From Caldilineae bacterium (GTDB taxonomy: Bacteria > Chloroflexota > Anaerolineae > J102): 17,823 nucleotides of DNA. Position numbers and translations under genes: made by a program. The stretch lies in assembly GCA_003694905.1 (NCBI GenBank), contig RFJM01000068.1, positions 1 to 17,823 of the forward strand, written 5' to 3'. Under the pieces are notes generated by a model. That model was given only the letters and a program-made list of their open reading frames with translations. It was not told the DNA's origin and ran no database searches. Positions 1 to 8,158 of the stretch are shown piece by piece. The number at the start of each line of letters is the position of its first letter. Position 1 is the first letter of the stretch.

Positions 1-1966
1 CGCGCTCAATGCGCGCGAGAATCCCTTCTCGCATGTTTCCCGGTGCCACCAGGAGTTTGCGATAGTCGATCTGGCGCGAGTAGCCGGTAAGCGAGTTGAA
101 GAGGTCGGCTACGTCTGCGCCGATGTCGGGATCGCAGGTAAAGAGGCCCATGTCGGTGTAGATGCGCGCGGTGACGGTGTTGTAGTTGCCGGTGCTCATG
201 TGTACATAGCGAACGATGCCGTCGGGTTCGCGACGCACAACCATCAACAGCTTGCAATGGGTCTTCAGGCCGACCAGGCCGTAGACGACATGGACTCCGG
301 CGCGTTCCAGTGCTCTGGCCCAGACGATGTTGTTCTCTTCGTCGAAGCGTGCCTTCAGCTCCACCAGCACGGCCACCTGCTTGCCGTATTCGCGCGCTTT
401 CATCAGGGCTTTGACCACGGGCGCGTTCTTGCCCACGCGATAGAGAGTCTGCTTGATGGCCAGCACATTGGGGTCGCGGGCAGCCGCGTGCAGGAAGTCG
501 AGAACCGGGTTGAAACTGTCGTACGGGTGGTAGAGCAGGATGTCGCGGCGTCTGATCACCGAGAAGATGTTTTCGCCCGTGGTGAGAGGTGGGGGGACAG
601 AAGGCACGAAGGGAGGGTCCTTCAGATCCGGCCGCTCCACGCTCATCAGCTCCATCACGTCGGCCATGCCCACCCGGCCGTCTACCGTATAGACCTGGTA
701 CGGTTGCAGGCCCAGGTTCTCCACCAGGATGTCGCGCACGTGTGCAGGCATGTGGCAGTCAACCTCCAGCCTCACGACCTTGCCGAAATAGCGCAGCCCC
801 ACCCCTTCCTCAATGGCGGCCAGCAGATCGGCCGCCTCATCTTCTTCGATCTCGATATCGGCATCGCGTGTCACGCGGAAGGGATATGCTGCTACTACTT
901 CCAGGCCGGGAAACAGCCTATCCAGGTTGTTGGCGATGACGTCTTCGATCCACACGAAGTTGTTGGCTTTGACCTCCGACAGGGGGAGACCCTCGAAGAT
1001 GTCGGCTCGCTCCTCGCCGGGAATGCGCAACAGGCGCGGGAAGAAGCCGGGAATCTTCAGGCGGGCGAAGCGTTCGCCGAAGGCAGGGTCGCGGATCACG
1101 ACTGCCAGGTTCAGACTCAGGTTGGAAATATGGGGGAAGGGGTGGCCCGGATCAAAGGCCAGGGGTGTGAGTGTGGGGAAAATCTCGCGCTTGAAGTACC
1201 TGCGCAGAAGTTTGCGTTGCTTTCGCTTCAAGTCGCTGTAGCGCAGGATGTGAATGTCTTCGGCTTCCAGCCTGGGAAGCAGGTCCTCACGCCAGCATTT
1301 CCAGTGCGTCTCCAGCATCGGCTCCAGGGTGCGGCGAATGGCGACCAGTTGCTCGGCCGGAGTCATACCGTCGGGAGGCGCCTCGACGGTGCCCAACTCC
1401 AACTGCTGGCGCAGACCCGACACGCGAATCATGAAGAACTCGTCGAGGTTGCTATTGAAGATGGAAAGAAACTTGACGCGCTCCAGCAGGGGATGGCCGG
1501 GGTCCAGCGCTTCTTCCAGTACGCGGCGGTTGAACTCGAGCCACGATAGCTCGCGGTTGAGGTAAAGCCCCGGCTGGTCCAGATCCCTCTTGCGCGCGAC
1601 TTTGTCCAGGTCGGGAGTGACGGCAGGCATGGCTTCGCGTTCGGGCACCTGCTCGGCAGCCCTCCCATTCCACTCACTCTCCAGCACGCGTTTGGCAGCG
1701 GTGCTCAGATCAGGCGCCTGGATTCTGGCCGGCTCCGTGGTGGCGGCAGCTTCCTCCTGCCCGTTCTCTCCCGCGATCAACATCTGGGCCTGCCGTATCC
1801 AGTCGGCGTAGTCGGGCCGCCGCCAGATGGGTGCCTGCACTGCCGCGTGCAGTTCTTCCGGCGTGCTCGCTGCCAGGTCGTCCAGACTATTGATGGCAGC
1901 TTTTTTCAGGTATCGGGAGTAGGTGGGGCCGATGCCTTTGACTCGAGTCAACCGATCTCGCTTCAT
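1..1966 (-). CDS. ppk1: Polyphosphate kinase 1 with N-terminal helix-hairpin-helix domain (3' end outside the window)
   Basis: Makes and degrades inorganic polyphosphate by moving the gamma-phosphate of ATP. The minus frame is open from ATG 1966 to the window edge, giving 655 residues; about 150 C-terminal residues are missing. The PPK core starts near residue 134 with NRELSWLEFNRRVLEEAL and continues through SNLDEFFMIRVSGL, a HPYDSF motif at about 480, a PLD-like HxK motif (KTHCK, His570, the probable phospho-His by comparison with E. coli His435), and VHMSTGNYN and LTGYSRQ. Residues 1-60 are extra: VKGIGPTYSRYLKKAAINSL is a typical HhH motif of the DUF4332/HhH_5 kind, followed by a linker. 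An in-frame TGA lies six codons before ATG 1966, so the extension begins there. A second possible start is ATG 1630 (residue 113), which would give a standard PPK1 without HhH. No clear Shine-Dalgarno precedes 1966. The PPK1 call is very secure; the HhH start is likely. Confidence 0.95.
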   Translation of the reverse strand, partial: MKRDRLTRVKGIGPTYSRYLKKAAINSLDDLAASTPEELHAAVQAPIWRRPDYADWIRQAQMLIAGENGQEEAAATTEPARIQAPDLSTAAKRVLESEWNGRAAEQVPEREAMPAVTPDLDKVARKRDLDQPGLYLNRELSWLEFNRRVLEEALDPGHPLLERVKFLSIFNSNLDEFFMIRVSGLRQQLELGTVEAPPDGMTPAEQLVAIRRTLEPMLETHWKCWREDLLPRLEAEDIHILRYSDLKRKQRKLLRRYFKREIFPTLTPLAFDPGHPFPHISNLSLNLAVVIRDPAFGERFARLKIPGFFPRLLRIPGEERADIFEGLPLSEVKANNFVWIEDVIANNLDRLFPGLEVVAAYPFRVTRDADIEIEEDEAADLLAAIEEGVGLRYFGKVVRLEVDCHMPAHVRDILVENLGLQPYQVYTVDGRVGMADVMELMSVERPDLKDPPFVPSVPPPLTTGENIFSVIRRRDILLYHPYDSFNPVLDFLHAAARDPNVLAIKQTLYRVGKNAPVVKALMKAREYGKQVAVLVELKARFDEENNIVWARALERAGVHVVYGLVGLKTHCKLLMVVRREPDGIVRYVHMSTGNYNTVTARIYTDMGLFTCDPDIGADVADLFNSLTGYSRQIDYRKLLVAPGNMREGILARIER

Positions 1967-2064
1967 CTTGACAACATGAGTTCAGGAGGCGATGGGGGGG
2001 CGCCGGGGGGAAAGGATGCCCGTATCGAGCAGCGCTCGAGAGCTGCAGTCACGATAGCCTTTGA

Positions 2065-2093
2065 CATATACCATATTCCCGCGCTCTCGGCAA
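2065..2093 (-). promoter_or_regulatory. Likely sigma70-type promoter of ppk1
   Basis: On the minus strand TTGCCG (2093-2088) is followed by a 17-nt spacer and TATATG (2070-2065), with a TG just before the -10 box (extended -10). Each box matches 4 of 6 consensus positions. It lies about 100 nt upstream of the ppk start, so the leader would be roughly 90 nt. Prediction from consensus only. Confidence 0.4.
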
Positions 2094-2115
2094 TGTCGGC
2101 ATTCAGCCGGGGTGC

Positions 2116-2225
2116 GTTTCAAAATAGGGGCAACCGGCGCGCCTGGCCGGTAAGGGTGCCCCTGCAGGGGGGTGCGGGGGAGCGCCCCCCATCTGCGGCG
2201 TCGGACAACGAGACGGGCGGCCGAG
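2116..2225 (+). repeat. Structured intergenic repeat, copy 1
   Basis: About 110 bp that align with 8546-8656 in the same orientation at roughly 80% identity by eye, with only a few single-base gaps. Shared blocks include CAAAATAGGG, GGTAAGGGT and ATCTGCGGCGTCGG. Three small hairpins occur in order: ACCGG/CCGGT (2133-2137 and 2147-2151), the palindrome CCCCTGCAGGGG (2159-2170), and GGGGG/CCCCC around AGCG (2176-2189). Read on the minus strand, the unit ends in CCTATTTTG next to the ppk promoter candidate. The family is not one I recognise. Confidence 0.75.
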
Positions 2226-2415
2226 GTTTCAGCTTCTCGGCCAGGGCTGCATGTGGGACAGGCTTTCCAGCCTGGCTGGATGCCGGCCCACGCAGCACGT
2301 CACGGCAAGCCGAAGCGGGAGGGGGTGTCCGGTTGGGTGGGGCCGCGGCTTTTCCGAGGGAACGCCGCCCCCAGTTGCCCCCAAATTGAAACGCGCCCAT
2401 TTGCGCGGGCCTGCC

Positions 2416-2444
2416 TTGCAGCGAGGCTAGGGGCGGCGTATAAT
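2416..2444 (+). promoter_or_regulatory. Likely promoter of the amidotransferase-murI-kinase-regulator operon
   Basis: A perfect TATAAT box at 2439-2444 lies 17 nt after TTGCAG (2416-2421). The -10 box is consensus, the -35 box weak (TTG matches). Transcription would start near 2451, about 50 nt before the ATG at 2500. Prediction from sequence only. Confidence 0.55.
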
Positions 2445-2499
2445 CGAACATCCACCTCCCTTCCCCCACATCTACCAGTTCCCCGTCCTCACGTCGCCC

Positions 2500-3273
2500 A
2501 TGCCCGGTGGTACACGACCTGTCATTGCCATACCACTTAACCATAGCCGCAGCGACCGTGGCTACGACATCTACGGCTATCGGCCAACCTATGTGCGGGC
2601 GCTGCACATGGCCGGAGCCGCTCCGCTGATGCTCCCGCTCGATCTGGATGAAGCTGCCTACCGGGCTGTTTTCGCGCGGGTAGACGGTGTGTTTCTCGGT
2701 GGCGGGGAGGACATCGCCCCGGATTCCTATGCAGAGCCACCACATGCCAGCCTGGGACCGACCGACCGGGAACGAGATCGGGTAGAGATGTTGTTGGCAC
2801 GCTGGGCCGTGCAGGAGCAAAAGCCTTTGCTGGGTGTTTGCCGCGGGCATCAGGTCATCAATGTGGCCCTGGGCGGTAGTATGCACCAGGACGTGAGCCT
2901 GATCACAGAGGAGCGGCACGACTTCCGCGGGAACGGCTACCCGCGTGACTACCTGCCCCATACCGTTTTGCTGGATCCCACCAGTCGGCTGGCCCAAATC
3001 TTGGGCCGCAAGGTGTGGGTGAACTCGCTCCATCATCAGGCCGTGAATAGACTCGGCTCAGGCGTACGTGCCGTTGGTGTTACTCCCGCAGGCGTGGTCG
3101 AAGCCATCGAGATACCGGAACATCCCTTTGCGCTGGGCGTACAGTGGCATCCCGAAGAGTTGATCGGAGACGCGCGGATGTTGGGCTTGTTTCAGGCGTT
3201 CGTCCGGGCCTGTGCCTGCGACATCATGGCCCACCCGATTGCGATGAACACGTATGATGCATCGCAAGGCTGA
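2500..3273 (+). CDS. Class I glutamine amidotransferase-like / gamma-glutamyl-GABA hydrolase family protein (peptidase C26)
   Basis: Likely a cytoplasmic hydrolase of gamma-glutamyl amide bonds, related to PuuD, which releases GABA from gamma-glutamyl-GABA. The 257-residue length is normal for the family. The nucleophile is Cys114 in LGVCRGHQVINVALGG; the catalytic His217 and Glu219 are in GVQWHPEE. The N-terminal half has the family pattern VDGVFLGGGEDIAP (62-75) followed by PTDRERDRVEM. No convincing Shine-Dalgarno is seen before ATG 2500. Its last 20 bases overlap murI, so the two are probably co-transcribed. The substrate cannot be fixed from sequence: no putrescine pathway gene is nearby, and the neighbouring glutamate racemase suggests gamma-glutamyl or peptidoglycan-related substrates as an alternative. 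Family call secure, reaction uncertain. Confidence 0.9.
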   Translation: MPGGTRPVIAIPLNHSRSDRGYDIYGYRPTYVRALHMAGAAPLMLPLDLDEAAYRAVFARVDGVFLGGGEDIAPDSYAEPPHASLGPTDRERDRVEMLLARWAVQEQKPLLGVCRGHQVINVALGGSMHQDVSLITEERHDFRGNGYPRDYLPHTVLLDPTSRLAQILGRKVWVNSLHHQAVNRLGSGVRAVGVTPAGVVEAIEIPEHPFALGVQWHPEELIGDARMLGLFQAFVRACACDIMAHPIAMNTYDASQG

Positions 3274-4153
3274 GGTGTGCTCGTCCCGACCCATCGGTGT
3301 CTTTGACTCGGGCCTGGGCGGCCTTTCCATCTGGCGAGCGCTGAGGGCCCGGCTGCCGCACGAACATCTCCTGTATCTGGCCGATCAGGCACATGTGCCC
3401 TATGGCTCTCGCCCGCCCGCGCAGGTGGAGCGCTTGAGCCGGGCAGCGGCAGGCTGGCTCATCGGCCAGGGCTGCAAGCTGGTGGTGGTTGCCTGCAACA
3501 CGGCCACGGCGGTGGCACTGGACAGCCTGCGTGCGGGTTTTCCTCACATTCCTTTTGTGGGCCTCGAGCCGGCCATCAAGCCGGCCGGCGAACGGACGCG
3601 CACCGGCAGGGTGGGTGTGATGGCTACTCCCGGGACCCTGGCAGCGGCCCGTTTCGATCGCCTGCTGGAGCGTTTTGCCGAGGACGTGACCGTCTACACG
3701 CGAGTTTGCCCCGGCCTGGTGGAAGCCGTAGAAGCGGGCTGCCTTGACGGACCGGAAATCTCTGCCCGGCTGCGTGCGTATCTCAACCCATTGGTCGAAG
3801 CGGGCATCGACCACCTGGTCTTGGGCTGTACCCACTATCCCTTTCTCGCTCCCGTCATTCAGGAGGTCGTGGGTCCCCGGGTCACCCTGATCGACCCGGC
3901 ACCGGCGGTAGCGCGCCAGGTAGACCGGGTTCTGGCCTCTCGGAGGATGCATCGCCTCGATGCAGGTCCGGCCGATGACCGCTTCGCCACTACCGGGGTT
4001 GCTTCCAGCTTCGCGCTGCGGCTCACGCAGCTCCTTGGCATCGACCGTCCTTTCGTCGAACACGTGGAACCCCTGCGTTTGGTGGAGACCTCCGAACCAC
4101 CGCGGGCATGCCGCTCTGCCGGCTTACCCTCCGTGTCAGGAGAAGACATATGA
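3254..4153 (+). CDS. murI: Glutamate racemase
   Basis: Interconverts L- and D-glutamate, supplying D-Glu for peptidoglycan precursor synthesis in the cytoplasm. The 299-residue protein (298 if started at the next ATG, 3257) carries all family marks: IGVFDSGLGGLSI (14-26), DQAHVPYGSR (44-53), the first catalytic Cys81 in VACNTATA, and the second, Cys192, in LGCTHYPFLAP. The last 25 or so residues beyond the usual end are not conserved. It overlaps the preceding gene by 20 bases, and its stop codon overlaps the kinase start as ATGA (4150-4153), so translation of the three genes is probably coupled. Start choice between 3254 and 3257 is arbitrary, since no strong Shine-Dalgarno is visible. Confidence 0.96.
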   Translation: MMHRKAEVCSSRPIGVFDSGLGGLSIWRALRARLPHEHLLYLADQAHVPYGSRPPAQVERLSRAAAGWLIGQGCKLVVVACNTATAVALDSLRAGFPHIPFVGLEPAIKPAGERTRTGRVGVMATPGTLAAARFDRLLERFAEDVTVYTRVCPGLVEAVEAGCLDGPEISARLRAYLNPLVEAGIDHLVLGCTHYPFLAPVIQEVVGPRVTLIDPAPAVARQVDRVLASRRMHRLDAGPADDRFATTGVASSFALRLTQLLGIDRPFVEHVEPLRLVETSEPPRACRSAGLPSVSGEDI

Positions 4154-6732
4154 GACGATCGCAGTTTCTTGAGCCGTTGAGCCGTTTTGCTGTGTCGCGG
4201 CCGCAGATAGCAGCGCTCCTGGCGGGGACGTCGGCCGGAGGGTTGATTTTCTTGCTCAACCGCCTTCTCGCGCGGCTACTGGAGAGCATGCCGGCCGCTC
4301 CGTCCTGGGTGCCTGCGCTCCTGTCGAGCGCGGCTGTGGCAGCCGTAGCATGCGGGTGGGCATACACATATGTCGCATACCACCGCCGGCTACGGCGGTA
4401 TGGCGAGATGGTGGAGGGAACACCTAACGGCGTCGTGATCCATAGAGGCGGGAAAATACGCTTCGCGAATTCGGCCGCCGTGGGGCTACTCGGTGCCGCT
4501 TCGGCGGATGCTCTGGTGGGCAGGTTGATCACTGAGTTGATTCCCGATGAGACCGCGGGGACCGCAGAGTTGCGGCGGCTCTTGCTGACGCCAACACTGT
4601 CCGAGGAGCGCGCGGAGCAGCGCCTGCGCCGTGTGGACGGCACCCTCATCGACGCCGAAGTGCATGCTTCACCCCTTGGTGCCGACAGATCTGGTGATGT
4701 GGTGGTCATCATGCGCGACATTAGCAAGCGCAAGGCCGCCCAACGCCTGGTGGAAGAGAGCGAAGCCCGGTGGCGCAGACTGATCAACTTACTGCCCGTT
4801 GGGATTGCCGTCCATGCCGGCGGCGTCCTGACGTTTGTGAATCCGGCGGGTCTGCGCATGTTGGGCGCAGAGAACGAATCGGAAGTACTGGGCCGCCCGG
4901 CCGTCGACTTCGTGCATCCCGATTATCGCAAGCTGGCCCTACAGCGCATCCGCGAGATGTTCGACAGCAGGGAAGCAGGCATGGCCCGCTGGGCGCCACT
5001 GGCCGAAGAGAAGTTCCTGCGAATCGATGGCAGCGCTTTCGATGTGGAAGTGGCCGCGTTTCCGCTGGAGGCGGGGGAACGCCCAACGGCGTTGGTCATG
5101 TTCCAGGATGTCACGGAACGGGCGGAAGCCCATCGCGCTCTGAGACAGAGTGAGGAGTACCTCCGCGCCCTGTTGGAGAACATTCACGAGTTCATCATGG
5201 TCTTCGCGGCCGATGGCCGGGTTCGCTATGTCAGTCCTTCGGTCGTCCATGCCTTGGGGTTTGTCCCCGAGGATATGGCCACGGCGTGGCTTGCGCTGAT
5301 CCATGAGGATGACCACGAGAAGATCCGGCAATTCCAGGAAGATCTGGCCAATTCGAGCGAGAAGAAGGCCGAGGCGGAGGGGATACGATACAGGTATCGC
5401 GACGGGACCTGGCACACCGTCGACATCCTGGCCAGCAATCTTCTCGATAATGAGGCAGTACGGGGATATCTGATCACGGCACACGATGTGACCGAACGGG
5501 TACGCGCGCAGCAGAAGCTGGAACAGCACGCGCGGCGTCTGGAGCTCTTGCACAGCATTGACAGCGCCAGCGTCGCCAATGAGCCTGTAGACGCCATCGC
5601 CCGGCAGGCGCTGATGGCCTTGCACGGCTTGATACCCTGCCGCCAGACCGGCGTCACGCTGTTCGATCTGGAACACGGCGAGGTGGTGCCTCTCGCCGTT
5701 AGCGGCGAGAATCCCGCCGTCCTACACGCCGCCATAGAGGATATATTTGGAGAACCCTTCGCGTCGTTGGCCCAGATGCAGCCTGCTACAGGCGACCGGG
5801 ATGACGTCCAGATCCCCCCAATCTCTTCCATCGTGCGGGCGGTGACCGACGACCGGACACGCACGGTCTGGATGGCACCGCTCAATGTAGGCGACCGCTT
5901 CCTGGGCGCGCTGATGGTGGCCGGAGATGATGGGGAAGCCTGGACGGAGGAACATGCGACCATCGTCGAGGAAGTCGCCACCAGCCTGGCCGCAGCCATC
6001 CAAAATCAGAGGCTGTTCCGGCACCTGGAGTTGGCCAATCGGCAGCTACAGGAACTGTCGCGACGTCTGGTACGTTTGCAGGAAGAGGAGTGGCGGCGTC
6101 TGGCACGGGAGTTGCATGACGAAGTCGGACAGACTCTGACGGTGCTGAGTCTGTCGCTGCAGTTAGCCGAGCGCAACGCCGCTTCTACCGGCCGTGAGGA
6201 ACTGGAAAGCATCCATGCCAGGGTGACGGAGCTCATGGAGATGGTGCGAGACATGTCCTTGCGCCTGCGGCCTACGATGCTGGACGACCTGGGCCTGGCT
6301 CCGACATTGCTTTGGCTGTGTGAGAATTTCAGAAAGCGCACCGGTCTGGACATCCATTTCTCTCAGCGAGGCTTGGACAGGCGCTTTGATCTGGACAGCG
6401 AAACTGCTGTCTACCGTATCGTGCAGGAGGCCCTGACCAACGCCACTCGACACGCGGAGACCTCGGAAGTGACGGTCTCGGTGTGGACGGATGGCGAATC
6501 GGTCCATCTACAGGTCGCGGACGAAGGGCGCGGTTTCGATCCGGACGCGGCATTCGTCGGCGGCTATACTGCGGGCCTGTCGAGCATGCGCGAGCGCGCT
6601 ACCTTGCTTGGCGGGCATTTCGAAATCGACTCGGCGCCGGGCAGTGGAACCATTGTCTCGGCTTCCATCCCCCTCCACCCCTACGAAGGGCAGAATAACC
6701 ATGCTAACGGCAACCATCGTTCTGGCCGATGA
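4150..6732 (+). CDS. Membrane-anchored PAS-PAS-PAS-GAF sensor histidine kinase (NarL-type partner, HisKA_3)
   Basis: Autophosphorylating sensor kinase of 860 residues. Two hydrophobic segments (about 18-40 and 53-77) anchor it. Then come three PAS domains (about 84-195, 207-325, 336-455), one GAF domain (462-622), a HisKA_3 dimerisation helix with the phospho-acceptor His656 in LARELHDEVGQ, and a HATPase domain with N-box QEALTNATRHA (Asn764), DEGRGF (791-796) and GLSSMRERA. The start at 4150 was chosen over the in-frame ATG 4108 because AGGAGA sits six bases before it and its ATG overlaps the murI stop. The short periplasmic loop implies that ligands are sensed in the cytoplasm through PAS/GAF. 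Its last 32 bases overlap the response regulator. The signal is unknown. Confidence 0.95.
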   Translation: MRRSQFLEPLSRFAVSRPQIAALLAGTSAGGLIFLLNRLLARLLESMPAAPSWVPALLSSAAVAAVACGWAYTYVAYHRRLRRYGEMVEGTPNGVVIHRGGKIRFANSAAVGLLGAASADALVGRLITELIPDETAGTAELRRLLLTPTLSEERAEQRLRRVDGTLIDAEVHASPLGADRSGDVVVIMRDISKRKAAQRLVEESEARWRRLINLLPVGIAVHAGGVLTFVNPAGLRMLGAENESEVLGRPAVDFVHPDYRKLALQRIREMFDSREAGMARWAPLAEEKFLRIDGSAFDVEVAAFPLEAGERPTALVMFQDVTERAEAHRALRQSEEYLRALLENIHEFIMVFAADGRVRYVSPSVVHALGFVPEDMATAWLALIHEDDHEKIRQFQEDLANSSEKKAEAEGIRYRYRDGTWHTVDILASNLLDNEAVRGYLITAHDVTERVRAQQKLEQHARRLELLHSIDSASVANEPVDAIARQALMALHGLIPCRQTGVTLFDLEHGEVVPLAVSGENPAVLHAAIEDIFGEPFASLAQMQPATGDRDDVQIPPISSIVRAVTDDRTRTVWMAPLNVGDRFLGALMVAGDDGEAWTEEHATIVEEVATSLAAAIQNQRLFRHLELANRQLQELSRRLVRLQEEEWRRLARELHDEVGQTLTVLSLSLQLAERNAASTGREELESIHARVTELMEMVRDMSLRLRPTMLDDLGLAPTLLWLCENFRKRTGLDIHFSQRGLDRRFDLDSETAVYRIVQEALTNATRHAETSEVTVSVWTDGESVHLQVADEGRGFDPDAAFVGGYTAGLSSMRERATLLGGHFEIDSAPGSGTIVSASIPLHPYEGQNNHANGNHRSGR

Positions 6733-7390
6733 TCATGAACTGGTACGCCAGGGGCTGTGCTCGCTGCTCGACGGCGAGCCGGGTATTCACGTCCTTGGCG
6801 AGACTTCGGATAGCTCCAAGGTACTGCCTTTATGTCGACGTCTAAAGCCCCAGGTGCTAGTCCTGGACTTGATGATGCCGGGACCCGGAGGGCTGGCGAT
6901 CCTGCAGCAGGTACGACAGCGCCTGCCGAACATCAAGGTGGTGGTTATCTCGATGCACAAGCAGGAAGCCTATGTGGCCCGCGCCCTCCTCAGCGGGGCC
7001 TCGGCCTACGTGCCCAAGGACGCGCCTGCCGATCATCTCGTCGAGGCGATTTGGGCGGTTCGCACCGGCAAGACCTACCTCAGCCCCCATCTCGACCGGC
7101 AAGCCGTCGAACAGTATCTGGCGCTGGAACAGGAGAAGCAGGATGCCTATGAGCTCCTGACCGGCCGCGAAAAGGAGGTGCTCCCACTGGTTGCGCAGAG
7201 TCTGACCAGCAAGAGGATCGCGGAGATCATGCAGATCAGCCCACGTACAGTTGAGATCTATCGCCGCAACATGATGCGTAAGATGGGCTTTCGCAATCTG
7301 CTGGATGTCATCCGCTATGCTCAGCAAAAGGGGTTGATCGAGCCGCCTCCTCAGTCTCCGAACGACATACGCTTGAACGACTCGAAATAG
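6701..7390 (+). CDS. NarL/FixJ-family response regulator with LuxR-type HTH
   Basis: DNA-binding partner of the kinase just upstream. Of 229 residues, 1-120 form the receiver domain, with acidic pair Asp10/Asp11 (LADDHELVRQG), phospho-acceptor Asp56 (VLVLDLMMPGPGG), the Ser84 switch residue in VVISMH and Lys106. Residues 150-212 form the GerE/LuxR helix-turn-helix (LTGREKEVLPLVAQSLTSKRIAEIM and SPRTVEIYRRNMMRKMGF). Start 6701 was chosen because the receiver begins there (MLTATIVLADDHE) and GAAGGG lies ten bases upstream; a longer frame from 6491 only reads the kinase gene out of frame. It overlaps the kinase by 32 bases. The 3' end converges with and overlaps the PIG-L gene by 40 bases. Target genes are unknown. 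Confidence 0.95.
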   Translation: MLTATIVLADDHELVRQGLCSLLDGEPGIHVLGETSDSSKVLPLCRRLKPQVLVLDLMMPGPGGLAILQQVRQRLPNIKVVVISMHKQEAYVARALLSGASAYVPKDAPADHLVEAIWAVRTGKTYLSPHLDRQAVEQYLALEQEKQDAYELLTGREKEVLPLVAQSLTSKRIAEIMQISPRTVEIYRRNMMRKMGFRNLLDVIRYAQQKGLIEPPPQSPNDIRLNDSK

Positions 7391-8079
7391 CGCCGGCGGC
7401 CGGCCTCGTCCTCCTCGCCCCAACGTTCGCGAATCCAGCGTTCCAGCCTGTCGAGGTCGTCAAACTGGCTGACGTGTTGTTTGACCGCTTCGATTTTTAG
7501 GTCGATGAGATCGGTGATGTCGATGCGCAGGTTGGGTTCGGGCGTCATGCACATCCACAGCTCGCGGATGCTGTGGGGCGGGTAGCCCTCGGCGATGAGA
7601 TCGGGGAAGAACATGGGGTTGCCCGCGGCCGGGAAAATGGCCTCGATGGTTGCCAGGCCCGCATTGCGATGATCGGGATGGTTGATGTAGTTGTCGCCCC
7701 TGAAGTAGAGTTCCGGCGTCTGGCAAATGATGAGATCGGGCTTGATACGACGGATATGCCGTACCAGCCGCCTGCGCAGTTCCCGATTAGGCTCCAGGAA
7801 GCCGTCTTCCTCACCCATGAAGATGACCTCTTTGACGCCCAGCATGGCTGCGGCTTTACGTTGTTCTTCCATGCGAGTCTTCACCAGTTCGGGCACGGTG
7901 ATACTGAGGTTGTGGTTACCTTTGTCACCGTTGGTCAAGACGATGTAGGTGATCTCGGCACCGGCATCGCTCATTTTTTTCACTGAGCCTGCGCAACAGA
8001 ACTCAGCATCGTCCGGATGGGCCATAATCACCAATACGGTTCGGAAGGAGTTGAGGATATCGTTATGCGCCTCGGTCAT
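7351..8079 (-). CDS. PIG-L (LmbE-type) family deacetylase
   Basis: Zinc-dependent N-acetylglucosaminyl deacetylase family; members remove acetyl groups from GlcNAc-linked compounds such as bacillithiol or mycothiol precursors. The 242 residues include the metal-site motif AHPDD (20-24) and NHPDHR (133-138), plus LTNGDKG and a TRMEEQRKAAAMLGV helix typical of the family. The start was set to ATG 8079 because AGGAGG (8093-8088) is eight bases upstream; an in-frame TTG at 8085 would sit only two bases from it. The 3' end overlaps the convergent response regulator by 40 bases. No glycosyltransferase or other thiol-pathway gene is close, so the substrate is open. Family call firm. Confidence 0.93.
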   Translation of the reverse strand: MTEAHNDILNSFRTVLVIMAHPDDAEFCCAGSVKKMSDAGAEITYIVLTNGDKGNHNLSITVPELVKTRMEEQRKAAAMLGVKEVIFMGEEDGFLEPNRELRRRLVRHIRRIKPDLIICQTPELYFRGDNYINHPDHRNAGLATIEAIFPAAGNPMFFPDLIAEGYPPHSIRELWMCMTPEPNLRIDITDLIDLKIEAVKQHVSQFDDLDRLERWIRERWGEEDEAGRRRYFESFKRMSFGD

Positions 8080-8111
8080 GAACAAGACCTCCTAGATTAT
8101 AAAACAAGAAG

Positions 8112-8138
8112 ACCCTCGCCCGAGGCAAGGGCCTTTTT
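8112..8138 (-). terminator. Rho-independent terminator of the ferredoxin gene, probably bidirectional
   Basis: CCCTCGCC (8113-8120), a CGA loop and GGCAAGGG (8124-8131) form an 8-bp stem with one mismatch. On the minus strand it is followed by TCTTCTTGTTTT and lies 28 bases after the ferredoxin stop. On the plus strand it is followed by CCTTTTT, so it could also stop rightward transcripts that have read through from the regulator operon. A TATAAT on the minus strand (8102-8097) just beyond it could serve the PIG-L gene, but no -35 box fits. Confidence 0.75.
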
Positions 8139-8158
8139 CGCTGTGGCGGGAAGTGAAG

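Larger units (their letters stand above)
1967..2499. other. Non-coding region between divergent ppk1 and the glutamine amidotransferase-like gene
   Basis: This 533-base stretch holds no gene I can support. It contains the ppk promoter candidate, a GC-rich structured repeat (2116-2225), a perfect 6-bp hairpin CAGGCT-TTCC-AGCCTG at 2259-2274, a CGCGC/GCGCG hairpin at 2392-2407, and a promoter candidate for the rightward operon at 2416-2444. The open frames across it (for example minus strand 2119-3036) are low-complexity and Gly/Pro/Arg-rich, and run antisense into the next gene. Confidence 0.7.

Noticed and set aside
200..1549. 449-codon plus-strand open frame opposite ppk1
   Set aside because: It is the complement of a clearly conserved PPK1 frame; its product is His/Gln-rich without motifs, as expected for antisense frames in GC-rich genes.
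2119..3036. 305-codon minus-strand open frame
   Set aside because: It runs through the structured repeat and antisense to the amidotransferase-like gene, which has the full catalytic motifs. No family features are visible.
6491..6700. Longer start for the response regulator
   Set aside because: The extra 70 residues are kinase sequence read in another frame; the receiver domain begins at 6701 with a Shine-Dalgarno nearby.
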